DNA from: Gallionella sp.
GTDB taxonomy: Bacteria; Pseudomonadota; Gammaproteobacteria; Burkholderiales; Gallionellaceae
Direction of reading: 5' to 3'
Assembly: GCA_028699065.1 (NCBI GenBank)
Contig: JAQVVH010000002.1
Coordinates: 293,149-357,148 of the forward strand
DNA length: 64,000 nucleotides
This document shows positions 49,601 to 57,385 of this stretch, piece after piece. The notes beneath the pieces were generated by a model that worked only from the letters and a program-made list of their open reading frames with translations, was not told where the DNA came from and ran no database searches. The translations under genes were made by a program, and so were the position numbers. Each line of letters begins with the position of its first letter. Positions within the stretch are counted from its first letter, which is position 1.

Positions 49601-50287
49601 TTATTCCTGCAAACAAACTGGTGGGCCAGATTCGGCGTCAACTGGTACAAAAAATGAGGATTTTTCGTTTTTATTGGGCATGATGGTGAAATTGTTTCTG
49701 GTCATCCCGGAATTCAATTGGGAAAGCATGACCAACCGTCCGCCGGATTTCCAAATAACGCTATTACATTTCCCTTCCAAGTCAGGGACGCTGCAATTGT
49801 TTTCCGACTGGGGTTCCCCATACAACCTATAGAACGATTTTTTTACTGCCCCGTAGTATTCGGGATCGAAACTCCCGGATACGGAAAAAAGGGCGCCATC
49901 CCTGTATATCAATTCAGCCGCCACCCGTATTCCAGTGATCCTAAAATCCCCGTAAACAATTGAGCCTGATTCAGCCTCATCTTTCATCTCACGAATTGAA
50001 AAACTTCGGTTAGCCAGCAAAGCCCCTCTGTCCGAGCCATAAATAAAATTACCAATCATCAGACATTTATGTGGCCTACTACTACTGATCGCGTCTATTT
50101 TTGAGTGACTTCTTGAATCGGCATATTTGCTGACCTGAACATTGACCTTCTGAACCGTTTTTACCGGCTCAGAAGACTCAACAGGAATTTTTTCGTACCT
50201 CTCGTGGAGAAACAGAACAACAAAAAGGCCGATTGAAACCACGATGGCGATCAACAAAAAATCTTTGAACGAGTAATATCTGATCAT
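49601..50287 (-). CDS. Hypothetical membrane-anchored protein
   Basis: A 228-aa protein that I do not recognise. One N-terminal membrane helix (LLIAIVVSIGLFVVLFLHER) is followed by a periplasmic region with four cysteines: HKCLMIGN, ENNCSVPDLEGKC and the last VCLQE. The middle pair could form a disulfide. Codon use is less GC-rich than in the neighbours, and there are large gaps on both sides, so it may be acquired DNA. No operon partners. Confidence 0.6.
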   Translation of the reverse strand: MIRYYSFKDFLLIAIVVSIGLFVVLFLHERYEKIPVESSEPVKTVQKVNVQVSKYADSRSHSKIDAISSSRPHKCLMIGNFIYGSDRGALLANRSFSIREMKDEAESGSIVYGDFRITGIRVAAELIYRDGALFSVSGSFDPEYYGAVKKSFYRLYGEPQSENNCSVPDLEGKCNSVIWKSGGRLVMLSQLNSGMTRNNFTIMPNKNEKSSFFVPVDAESGPPVCLQE

Positions 50288-50724
50288 AAAGCTCCAGTTA
50301 TTTAAATTGTGTCAGGCGGTCCAGCCGATATCGGCATTATCTGCCTTGCAGCAAAAACCCGAATTCACTGGCCCCAACACGTTCGCGCAGCATCAATGAC
50401 GTCGATTTTGTTGTTTTTATGTCAAAAAACTGTCGCATGGTAACAACAGTAAACCGCGAACGCCAGATCATAAACTTCGCCGGTGCACAGTAGCCCCTGC
50501 AACAAACGTACGAACTGCAAGTCCGCCGGATTTAATGGACCGTTTGAACTGCATTTCCCCCAAAATCTTCGCGGCAGGCTTCGCTTAGTGACAATTTATG
50601 TAAAAGCCTATATATTTCGGCCTAGTTATTTTCGATATATATAACTGCCCGGATCAGTGTCCAATCCGCAACGTAGCCCAAGAGTGCAGAGTGATTTAAA
50701 TCGACCCGTTTAAAGGAAAACACC
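50288..50724. other. Intergenic region without a recognised gene
   Basis: 437 bp between the hypothetical gene and the 85-aa gene. The right end is AT-rich (TATATATTTCGG, CGATATATATAACTG around 50610-50650) and probably holds the promoter of the downstream gene. I see no tRNA, IS end or conserved frame in the rest. Confidence 0.5.
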
Positions 50725-50982
50725 ATGAATACAGTTCGCCGCGCCCGCAAAACCAAAGCTCAAGTCATCGCTCATCTGGAAGCACGATTGCAACAGCTGA
50801 AGAACAAGAAGCAACCCGCAAAAGCAGAAGGCTTGTCCATTGAAAGTCCAGGCGTAAGTGAGTTGGTTGCGGCCTTTGACGCTGCGCTCAAAGCCAACAA
50901 GGTCAAGGGCTCCGAGCTCATCATGGCGCTGGCAAGAATCAAGCGTGCCCGCGTCACTATTACGCCGACAACCCAGAAATAA
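50725..50982 (+). CDS. Small basic hypothetical protein
   Basis: An 85-aa lysine- and arginine-rich protein, no family recognised. The N-terminal half is a likely helix (TKAQVIAHLEARLQQLKNKK), and the second half has SPGVSELVAAFDAALKANK and RIKRARVTI. This charge pattern suits nucleic acid binding, as an inference. AAAGGA stands 9 bases before the ATG and a terminator follows, so it is a complete single-gene unit. Confidence 0.65.
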   Translation: MNTVRRARKTKAQVIAHLEARLQQLKNKKQPAKAEGLSIESPGVSELVAAFDAALKANKVKGSELIMALARIKRARVTITPTTQK

Positions 50983-51003
50983 AATTCACTTAAAAACTTA
51001 AGC

Positions 51004-51028
51004 GAGGGCCACTTCGGTCGCCCTTTAT
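51004..51028 (+). terminator. Terminator after the small basic protein gene
   Basis: AGGGC-AC pairs with GT-GCCCT (51005-51024) around a TTCG loop with one mismatch, then TTTATTT. The region from here to 51248 carries a further small hairpin (TGTGCG with CGCACA near 51061-51081) and nothing else I can name. Confidence 0.8.
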
Positions 51029-51248
51029 TTCTGGTTACTCACAAAATCCGTGGATAAAAGTGTGCGCAAAAAATACGCACAGTGTCAGGACCAGAGAGCG
51101 TCAGCTTTGCTGAAAAACGGACAGTCTCGCGGTGGAATGTCGCCCCTCTTCCGAGAGCTCGACCAAGGTAGCGCTTGTGACGACGACAACTTGGGGTAGA
51201 TTTCCCTCCCGATGTCCACCCGCAGACCTTCTGAAAGACGCTCTGCCA

Positions 51249-51959
51249 TTAGCCTAGCCGCAGCCCTCGCAACCAGCGCGAATACACCTCCTCCGCCACA
51301 CGGTGCAGGGTTATTAATTTATCGCGCATTTCGATCTGGATGACCTCTACGGGCTGCACTGCGGGGCTACTGGCAGCGACCATAATCTCATCCGCCCCGG
51401 CGCTGCACCAATTGCGGACCATATCTTCAGTCATCTCAATATGGCATTGCATGCCAAAGTGATTACCGAGCGCGAAGGCCTGATTGGCGCAGTGCTGACC
51501 GGACAACACCAACTCGGCGCCGGGTGGCAGCGTAAATGTCTCGCCGTGCCAGTGAAATGCATCGAAGTTTCCAATTCCGCCAAACCATTTGTTTGCAGTA
51601 GCGCTATTCGTAACGGAGACGCCGCCCCAACCAATTTCCTTGATTGGGTTCAGGCCTACCTCGCCGCCCAGCGCCTTGGCGATGAGCTGACCACCCAGAC
51701 AGTGCCCCAGCAACGGTATGTCCTTGGCGTAGGCGTCACGAATCAAAGCCAGTGTGCGGGGTATCCACGGCAGATCATCATTGACGCTCATCGGTCCACC
51801 CATAAAGGCCAAGCCGGAATAAATATCGGCCGCCAATGGAATGGGCTCACCTTCATCAACACGGATTAACCGCCAAGGGATAGCCTGATGATCAAGAAAC
51901 AAGCCGAGGTAACCCGGTCCTTCTGTCGCGGTATGTCGAAAAATGGCAATTGGCTTCAT
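51249..51959 (-). CDS. Class I glutamine amidotransferase-like protein
   Basis: A 236-aa stand-alone GATase1 domain. The nucleophile elbow is GHCLGGQ (Cys near residue 88), and the glutamine-site histidine is in MQCHIEMTED with the Glu two residues later. An extra HWHGETFTLPP is typical of the GuaA-like GATase-1 proteins of proteobacteria (such as YfeJ) that may act on unknown substrates or as gamma-glutamyl hydrolases. Catalytic triad complete. Positioned 15 bp downstream of a broken nitroreductase gene. Confidence 0.87.
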   Translation of the reverse strand: MKPIAIFRHTATEGPGYLGLFLDHQAIPWRLIRVDEGEPIPLAADIYSGLAFMGGPMSVNDDLPWIPRTLALIRDAYAKDIPLLGHCLGGQLIAKALGGEVGLNPIKEIGWGGVSVTNSATANKWFGGIGNFDAFHWHGETFTLPPGAELVLSGQHCANQAFALGNHFGMQCHIEMTEDMVRNWCSAGADEIMVAASSPAVQPVEVIQIEMRDKLITLHRVAEEVYSRWLRGLRLG

Positions 51960-51974
51960 AACCGCCTCCCAGCA

Positions 51975-52405
51975 CTACAATTCTGAAATGATGCTATCTG
52001 CTGGCAATCTCGACTTCGGCAGATTGGCATTAAAGTCCTCCGGACTGCGATAGCCCAAAGCCACCAGCACCACACTCGAAAAACCTTGCTTGCGGAGCCC
52101 GAGTTCCACGTCCAGCGCGTGTGCATCAAAACCCTCAATCGGGGTCGCATCAACTTCCAGAAGCGCAGCTCCCAGCAACAAGGTTCCGAGCGCCAGATAA
52201 ACCTGCTTCTCCATCCACTGCCGGGTATCTTTGTTTTCGTATCGGTGCATGTTGATGTAGTAATTCCGTCCTTTGTTCTGCGCATCTTTGGCTTCTGGCG
52301 TTGGTAGCCGAGCGTCTGCCACTTCCTGCTCCAACAGTTTGGCAATATGGGCATCATCCAAGGCTGTCCGGGCACAGAATACCCCGCAATCACGTAGTCG
52401 CACAT
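51975..52405 (-). pseudogene. 5'-truncated nitroreductase (NfsB-like) remnant
   Basis: The frame ending at 51975 encodes about 140 residues that align with the C-terminal two thirds of the NfsB family: VFCARTALDD, PTPEAKDAQNKGR, WMEKQVYLALGTLLLGAALL, PIEGFDAHALD and a final NANLPKSRLP. The N-terminal 80 or so residues, which bind FMN (R-x-S-x-R region and SPSSTN-like loop), are missing, replaced by unrelated sequence upstream of 52405. Without them the protein cannot bind flavin normally. A short product could still start at the GTG at 52403. Confidence 0.85.
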
Positions 52406-52495
52406 TTAGGACGGCTCCACCAGTTGAATCGCCAGCGCACCGCCCAGTGCCGACAAAGAGAGCGTTCGGTAGTCTTTTAAATTCAACGCGGTCAT
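52406..52495 (-). pseudogene. N-terminal fragment of an MFS transporter
   Basis: The 29-codon frame starting at 52495 reads TALNLKDYRTLSLSALGGAL after the initiator, which is the N-terminus of the metabolite:H+ symporter (MHS) group of MFS transporters. It then switches to AIQLVEPS and stops. It abuts the headless nitroreductase, so a deletion probably joined the front of one gene to the rear of another. The gap 52496-52603 holds nothing I can identify. Confidence 0.6.
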
Positions 52496-52603
52496 TTATT
52501 GATCGCCAATATATTCGCTCATATTAAGGCTCGTGGGCCCGCCTGACCGGCACCCAGCAATACTTATAGCCAGGATTTGGGACAAAATATACTGCCCCAC
52601 GAA

Positions 52604-53233
52604 TTATTTGCCGACCTCCACCATTACTTCATTACGGCGCAGGAACGGCAAGGTCCACGGAGGATTGTAAAAAGCATAGGTCGCCACAGAAAGCGGCTGG
52701 AGCTGCTTTTCCTTGATGAAGGATGCCAGCTTACTCTCGTGCACTTCGAGATTATCGCCACTACTCATCCCAGAAAAACGGATAACCGCAAAGCGCTTAC
52801 CTTCAATCGCTCTGAGTTTCACCGCGTCATTATTGGGTTTAGGCAAAGACTCCATCGTATAACTGCCAGGCATCACAAACCGAATTTTCCAACCCGCACC
52901 CTCTGCCTCCTGCGTAACCGGCGCGGTCATCGCGATCTGTTCGCTGGCCTGCTGAGTGACAGGTGCAGTCATGGCGACTTTCCTGACGCTGGCATTATTG
53001 CCAAAAATGTAGTCCGCAATCATGCGGAAGCCCTGATTGATCGCGGCTTTGCGCTCACCTTGGACTTCAGCCTCTGCGACGATCATCGGTGGATAATCAC
53101 GAATCTCGATGGAACCCAGAGACTCCACTACTGCATACTTGGGTTGTTCCACATTGCTCATAACAGGCCCCCATGCCGCCGCGCCAAAGGCGACGACGCC
53201 TAGGATAATCCACCACATATTCTTCCTCTTCAT
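52604..53233 (-). CDS. SOUL heme-binding family protein
   Basis: A 209-aa protein with an N-terminal membrane anchor (WWIILGVVAFGAAAWG) and a SOUL/HBP domain. The family signature KVAMTAPVTQ occurs twice in close tandem (VAMTAPVTQQASEQ then IAMTAPVTQEAEG), and the C-terminus has FYNPPWTLPFLRRNEVMVEV as in other bacterial members. Role in bacteria unknown; heme or porphyrin binding is only inferred. Upstream lies an IS3 fragment that ends 20 bp before its start. Confidence 0.9.
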   Translation of the reverse strand: MKRKNMWWIILGVVAFGAAAWGPVMSNVEQPKYAVVESLGSIEIRDYPPMIVAEAEVQGERKAAINQGFRMIADYIFGNNASVRKVAMTAPVTQQASEQIAMTAPVTQEAEGAGWKIRFVMPGSYTMESLPKPNNDAVKLRAIEGKRFAVIRFSGMSSGDNLEVHESKLASFIKEKQLQPLSVATYAFYNPPWTLPFLRRNEVMVEVGK

Positions 53234-53253
53234 TTTGAATCGACCCCGATTTA

Positions 53254-53328
53254 CTAGACACTTTCCTGCCTCATAAAATGCCGCCTCTCGAACTCTACAG
53301 GAGACAGGCGATTATTGTACCCATGACG
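53254..53328 (-). pseudogene. C-terminal tail of an IS3-family transposase (OrfB)
   Basis: The minus frame 53328 to 53254 reads HGYNNRLSPVEFERRHFM and ends with a stop, matching the end of IS3-type integrase-like OrfB proteins (YNN-R-LSPVEFE). A stop codon precedes it at 53331-53329, and the catalytic core is absent. The bases after the stop, GTAAATCGGGGTCGATTC on the minus strand, look like the adjacent IS end. Confidence 0.8.
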
Positions 53329-53332
53329 CTAT

Positions 53333-53528
53333 AGTGGCCCCCGAATTTTAGACAGTAGATTAAGCTGTTGTCCGAAGCGATTTGTACTTTTCGGCTAAGC
53401 CCTTGTGAAATAAGCATTCAATAGAGACACCTGCGGACTTCCATAGACACCCGCGGATTTTTTCCCTATGCTCAAGGCCATGATCCTTATGGCCTATTTG
53501 ACACACCTGCGGACTTGCGCAGGACAAA
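53333..53528. repeat. IS-end-like DNA and short direct repeats
   Basis: AGTGGCCCCCGAATTTTAGA at 53333-53352 resembles an IS3-type terminus, next to the transposase tail. The motif GACACCTGCGGACTT occurs at 53426-53440, with one diverged copy at 53446-53460 and another near 53500-53515. The latter sits in a perfect CCTGCG/CGCAGG inverted repeat. Together they mark past insertions beside tRNA-Asn. No intact element is present. Confidence 0.55.
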
Positions 53529-53556
53529 CAAAAAAGCCACCCGCAATGGATGGCTT
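53529..53556 (-). terminator. Terminator of tRNA-Asn
   Basis: On the minus strand AAGCCA pairs with TGGCTT (53556-53551 with 53539-53534), followed by a T-rich run. It lies 17 bp after the tRNA 3' end. Confidence 0.85.
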
Positions 53557-53572
53557 AAGTGCTTGATTTCTT

Positions 53573-53648
53573 TGGCTCCCCGACCTGGACTCGAACCAGG
53601 GACCTGCGGATTAACAGTCCGTCGCTCTACCGACTGAGCTATCAGGGA
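53573..53648 (-). tRNA. tRNA-Asn (anticodon GTT)
   Basis: 76 nt with encoded CCA. The acceptor arms TCCCTGA and TCGGGGA pair with one G-U. The D arm has GCTCAGTCGGTAGAGC and the T arm has GGTTCGAGTCC. The anticodon loop CTGTTAA gives GTT, reading Asn codons. Its 3' flank carries IS debris, consistent with tRNA genes being insertion targets. Confidence 0.97.
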
Positions 53649-53707
53649 ATTGAGGGCGCGAATGATAATAACTTTGCCGTGCTTGGTCAACCTTGAATTT
53701 CGCTTTT

Positions 53708-55195
53708 ATGAGACTACTGAAAACTTTGTCGATCTTGGCAGCAGGACTTCTGCTGCTGCTAACTTTGCTGATCTCTCTCATTCCTCTTGATAGCTATCTT
53801 GCACAAACCGAGCAAACCCTCTCCGCACAATTGGGCGCGCCCATGCAGATCCGGCAATTGCGACTCGGCGCTCTGCCCTGGCCCCATCTTATTTTGCAGA
53901 ATGCCCGCCTCGGCGCAGACGATGAGCACATCACAGCCGCGACTGTTGAGATTCGACCGGATTGGAGCGCGCTAATCCATGGAAATTTCGTCATCAAGCG
54001 CATCCACCTGCACGAAGGTTCGGCACACGCAACACAGATAAGCAAGCTCGTCTCGCATCTGTCTGCCGCCCCCTCAGGTGGAGGAAATTTTGAGCTGCAA
54101 GCCTTGGGGTTTTCCGAGATGCGTTTGCTATTGGCTGACCAAACGCTGGATTCAGTGGAAGGTGATCTCAGATTTGCAGCCGACGGCAAATTGGAGCATG
54201 CATGGTTCGGTCTTGATGGGCGCAAGCTGACGGCGGTGCTACTCGCGAAGAAAGCTGCCGGATTCAATCTTAAACTGCAAGCCAGTGAGTGGACGCCGGC
54301 TTTGGCACCGCAACTCACACTCAAAAACCTCAAAGTTGATGGCGATCTTTCCATTTCAGATTCGCGGCCGCGGTTTTCCGGAAATATCAAGCTCGGGCAA
54401 CTCGCCACGAAACTGATTTTCTCAGAACGCGACGCCTTGTTGAGCCTCGAGCAAATTGAAACCGGAATAATCTTGTCCCCACAGGAAATAATGCTACAAC
54501 CACTCACGGCAAATTTTTTCGGCGGAACGCTTTCCGGCAATATTCAATTCAATCGGACATCGGCCCGTGTCTCCGGAAATTTGCACTCCGAAAACGTCGC
54601 GCTGGAACCTTTGATGCAGCAGCTTTTCAATCAGTCACGTTTCTCCGGAAACCTTGAAAGCACGATCGATTTTTCCCTGCCCACAAAAACCGATCAGCCC
54701 CTGCACGAGGGGCTTGAATTTGGCGCCCAATACACTATTCGCAATGGTGTGCTGAAAGACATCGATTTGGTTGAGGCGGCAAAAAATCCCGGCGAAGACA
54801 AAAACGTGACGGGATCCACCGCGTTTGACACCTTGAGCGGCCTAGTCAAAGGAGATGCCTCTGGGTATCATTTCGAGCCCGTGCAGATTGCGTCCGGATT
54901 GCTGGATGCCCAAGGGGGCGTAAGCATGTCGCATGAGTTGGCGCTGGCCGGCTGGCTGGACGTGGACGTCAAGAATACGGTGGGGTTGGTGAGTATGCCG
55001 ATGAATATCTCGGGCACGCTGTCCGAGCCGGTGATTCGCCCCAGCAAAAGCGCTATTGCCGGAGCTGCCGTGGGCACAGCAGTATTGGGGCCTTTGGGCA
55101 CGGCACTGGGCGTCAAGATCGGCGGCTTCATCAATCGGCACATGAATAACACACCCAAACAGAAACCGGTGCGCCCTCAGGCTGCGCCGCAATAA
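53708..55195 (+). CDS. AsmA-family protein
   Basis: A 495-aa protein: one N-terminal membrane helix (LLKTLSILAAGLLLLLTLLI), then a long periplasmic region of beta-rich AsmA type. The first fold reads SYLAQTEQTLSAQLGAP and LRLGALPWPHLILQNARLG; the C-terminal AsmA_2-like part reads GNLESTIDFS, and a GTAVLGPLGTALGVKIGGFI stretch is near the end. AsmA-like proteins (AsmA, TamB, YhdP) bridge the periplasm and move or organise phospholipids. Alternative TTG start at 53693. It is followed 24 bp later by a second AsmA-type protein fused to a cyclase domain. Confidence 0.85.
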   Translation: MRLLKTLSILAAGLLLLLTLLISLIPLDSYLAQTEQTLSAQLGAPMQIRQLRLGALPWPHLILQNARLGADDEHITAATVEIRPDWSALIHGNFVIKRIHLHEGSAHATQISKLVSHLSAAPSGGGNFELQALGFSEMRLLLADQTLDSVEGDLRFAADGKLEHAWFGLDGRKLTAVLLAKKAAGFNLKLQASEWTPALAPQLTLKNLKVDGDLSISDSRPRFSGNIKLGQLATKLIFSERDALLSLEQIETGIILSPQEIMLQPLTANFFGGTLSGNIQFNRTSARVSGNLHSENVALEPLMQQLFNQSRFSGNLESTIDFSLPTKTDQPLHEGLEFGAQYTIRNGVLKDIDLVEAAKNPGEDKNVTGSTAFDTLSGLVKGDASGYHFEPVQIASGLLDAQGGVSMSHELALAGWLDVDVKNTVGLVSMPMNISGTLSEPVIRPSKSAIAGAAVGTAVLGPLGTALGVKIGGFINRHMNNTPKQKPVRPQAAPQ

Positions 55196-55219
55196 ATAAA
55201 AAAGGCTGAGCACACGTAT

Positions 55220-57343
55220 ATGGATAATCAAACCACCGCATCGGCACCGCGCAGCATTATTGCCACTGTGCTGTTTTTTGACGTCGTGGGTTACACCAAA
55301 CAGCCGGTCGACAGACAAACCATCATCAAGCAGCAATTTACCGACCAGCTCGCCAGCTGTCTGGGGGGCATCGGCGTGGAAGAACGCATCATTCTGGACA
55401 CCGGCGACGGCGCGGCCATCGGATTTCTGCAACATCCGGAAGACGCGATCAAGGTCGGCCTGTGTTTCTGCACTCAGGCCCAGGAAAAATATCCGGAAAT
55501 GAAAGTACGCACCGGCATTCATCTCGGTCCGATCAACGTCGTGCGCGACATGAATGGCATCAACAACATGGTGGGTGACGGCATCAACGATGCCCAGCGC
55601 ATCATGAGTTTTGCCGGCACCGGCGAGATTTATGTTTCCCGACCCTATTACGATTTCATCTCGCGACTGAATGCCGAATACGAATCCATGTTCGTGTACC
55701 GTGGCGCACAAAAAGACAAGCACGGTCGCGCGCATCAGGTTTACGAAGTGCACCAGCCCAATAGCAACAAAACGACCGAAGATTCGGCCAGCCGCGCGGA
55801 AAGCAGCGGCATCACGCTGGAACCTTTCAGCCTCGACATCCCCGAGCCCGAACCCATGATGAACGTGGCTCCGGTGGAAATCCCACCCGAACCTGTTGCC
55901 CGCGAAGAGAATCAGCTCCTGAGCGACCTCAACGCCTTTCTCACCGATAGCCCGGAAGCGGAATCCACCACTGAGAGGATCGCGCCGGTAACACCCGAAA
56001 AACCTGAAATCGCACGCGATGAAAAACCACCGGTCGTCACGCAAGCCGAACCTGCGCCCGCTTCACCGCCGAAGCCACAAGCGCGAGTGATCAAAGCAAA
56101 GCAATCCAAAAAATCAGCCGGGCCGGCAGATCAAATTTCGGGCCGAAAACGCGGATCGCTCTGGCTGGCGCTGATCGGCGGCGGCATCGTTCTGCTCCTT
56201 GCGCTCATTTTTGCTCTGCCCTATGTGATGCCATGGGAAAGTTATGCGCGCAAAGTAGAACAGAATCTCTCTGCAAATCTCGGCATGCCGGTCAAAGTCG
56301 GTGGGATGCGCGGACATCTGCTCCCCAGTCCGCAGCTGGAATTCAGCGACATTTCAGTAGGCGCGGCGGGCACGACCCGCATCGGCCAGGCCCGTGCCCA
56401 TTTGGGTTTCAACAGTCTTTTTACGACGACAAAACCCGTCAAGTTGCTGGAGATTCAGAACCTGCAACTTGACGCGTCACATTTGCAAAACCTTGCGGGT
56501 CGGCTGAACCAGCTCGGCACGAATGGCGAATTCGCACTCCAAACCGTCTCACTGGAATCAGCCAATTTGCACATTCCGGGCGAGAAACCGATCACCGATA
56601 TTGGCGGAACACTGAATTTCTCACCGGAGGGAAAATTCACACGGGCGCGTCTTGAAGGGACCGGCGGCAAATACCAGTTGGATATCGACGCTATGGACAA
56701 CGGCCCGCTTCAACTGGTGCTGAATGTACGCGGCGCCGTGCTCCCGCCCTTTGGCAAAATGACATTTGACGGCTTGGAGCTGCACGCCGAGGCCGGTCGC
56801 GACAGCCTGCTCGTGCGCAAGCTGGATGGACGTATTCTCGGTGGCGTTCTGCGGGGCAATGCGCGATTGAGTTGGGAGTCCGGCTGGCACGCCGAAGGAT
56901 TACTGCTGGCCGAAACACTCACCCTGGGTCAGCTGCAAACCGCCGTCGAAGGCGACATGGATGCTGAAGCACAATTTGTAGCGTCTGCATCAAGCTTCAG
57001 CGGCCTTGCGGAAAATCTGCTCATGCGCGGCAACTTTCAGGTCGGCAAAGGCGTTCTGCACGGGCTGGACCTGGTAGCTTCCGCTCGGCAGCGCGCCGCA
57101 GAAGTTCCCGCGGAAGCCCGTACGGAATTTGATTCAATGCGCGGGGAAATCGAGCTCGTTTCCGGTCAGTTGGGGCTGCGCGGCGTAAGCCTGCAATCAG
57201 CGCTTCTGAATGTCATGGGCACCGCCGACATTCGCGACCAACAACTCAGCGGCACCCTCTTGGTGAATTACAACAGACTCAGCGGATTGCGCAGCGCACA
57301 GTTCCGGCTGGAGGGCTCGGTAACCGAACCGCGGCTACGCTGA
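55220..57343 (+). CDS. Class III nucleotide cyclase domain fused to an AsmA-like domain
   Basis: A 707-aa protein with unusual architecture. Residues 10-190 form a class III adenylate/guanylate cyclase homology domain. Metal-binding D21 (FFDVVGYT) and D63 (TGDG) and the transition-state pair N123 and R127 (GDGINDAQRI) are present. The Lys and Asp positions that usually select the purine are Leu59 and Asn116. A proline/glutamate-rich linker (about 195-305) leads to a membrane helix near 312-334 and a C-terminal AsmA-type periplasmic domain with VGGMRGHLLPSPQLEFS. The cyclase would be cytoplasmic, so signals might pass to or from the envelope. Product not determined; activity is inferred. Confidence 0.85.
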   Translation: MDNQTTASAPRSIIATVLFFDVVGYTKQPVDRQTIIKQQFTDQLASCLGGIGVEERIILDTGDGAAIGFLQHPEDAIKVGLCFCTQAQEKYPEMKVRTGIHLGPINVVRDMNGINNMVGDGINDAQRIMSFAGTGEIYVSRPYYDFISRLNAEYESMFVYRGAQKDKHGRAHQVYEVHQPNSNKTTEDSASRAESSGITLEPFSLDIPEPEPMMNVAPVEIPPEPVAREENQLLSDLNAFLTDSPEAESTTERIAPVTPEKPEIARDEKPPVVTQAEPAPASPPKPQARVIKAKQSKKSAGPADQISGRKRGSLWLALIGGGIVLLLALIFALPYVMPWESYARKVEQNLSANLGMPVKVGGMRGHLLPSPQLEFSDISVGAAGTTRIGQARAHLGFNSLFTTTKPVKLLEIQNLQLDASHLQNLAGRLNQLGTNGEFALQTVSLESANLHIPGEKPITDIGGTLNFSPEGKFTRARLEGTGGKYQLDIDAMDNGPLQLVLNVRGAVLPPFGKMTFDGLELHAEAGRDSLLVRKLDGRILGGVLRGNARLSWESGWHAEGLLLAETLTLGQLQTAVEGDMDAEAQFVASASSFSGLAENLLMRGNFQVGKGVLHGLDLVASARQRAAEVPAEARTEFDSMRGEIELVSGQLGLRGVSLQSALLNVMGTADIRDQQLSGTLLVNYNRLSGLRSAQFRLEGSVTEPRLR

Positions 57344-57349
57344 ATTTTC

Positions 57350-57377
57350 AAATCCGTGGCTATCCGCCCCGGATTTT
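57350..57377. terminator. Bidirectional terminator between convergent genes
   Basis: AAATCCG (57350-57356) and CGGATTT (57370-57376) pair around a 13-nt loop, with T on the plus strand and A-rich flank on the minus strand. It lies between the cyclase-AsmA gene and the aminotransferase stop. Confidence 0.65.
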
Positions 57378-57385
57378 AGCTTGCA

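Noticed and set aside
52220..52405. Alternative frame starting CDYVIAGYS at 52405
   Set aside because: It is a second frame through the nitroreductase remnant without family resemblance; the NfsB-like frame is the meaningful one.
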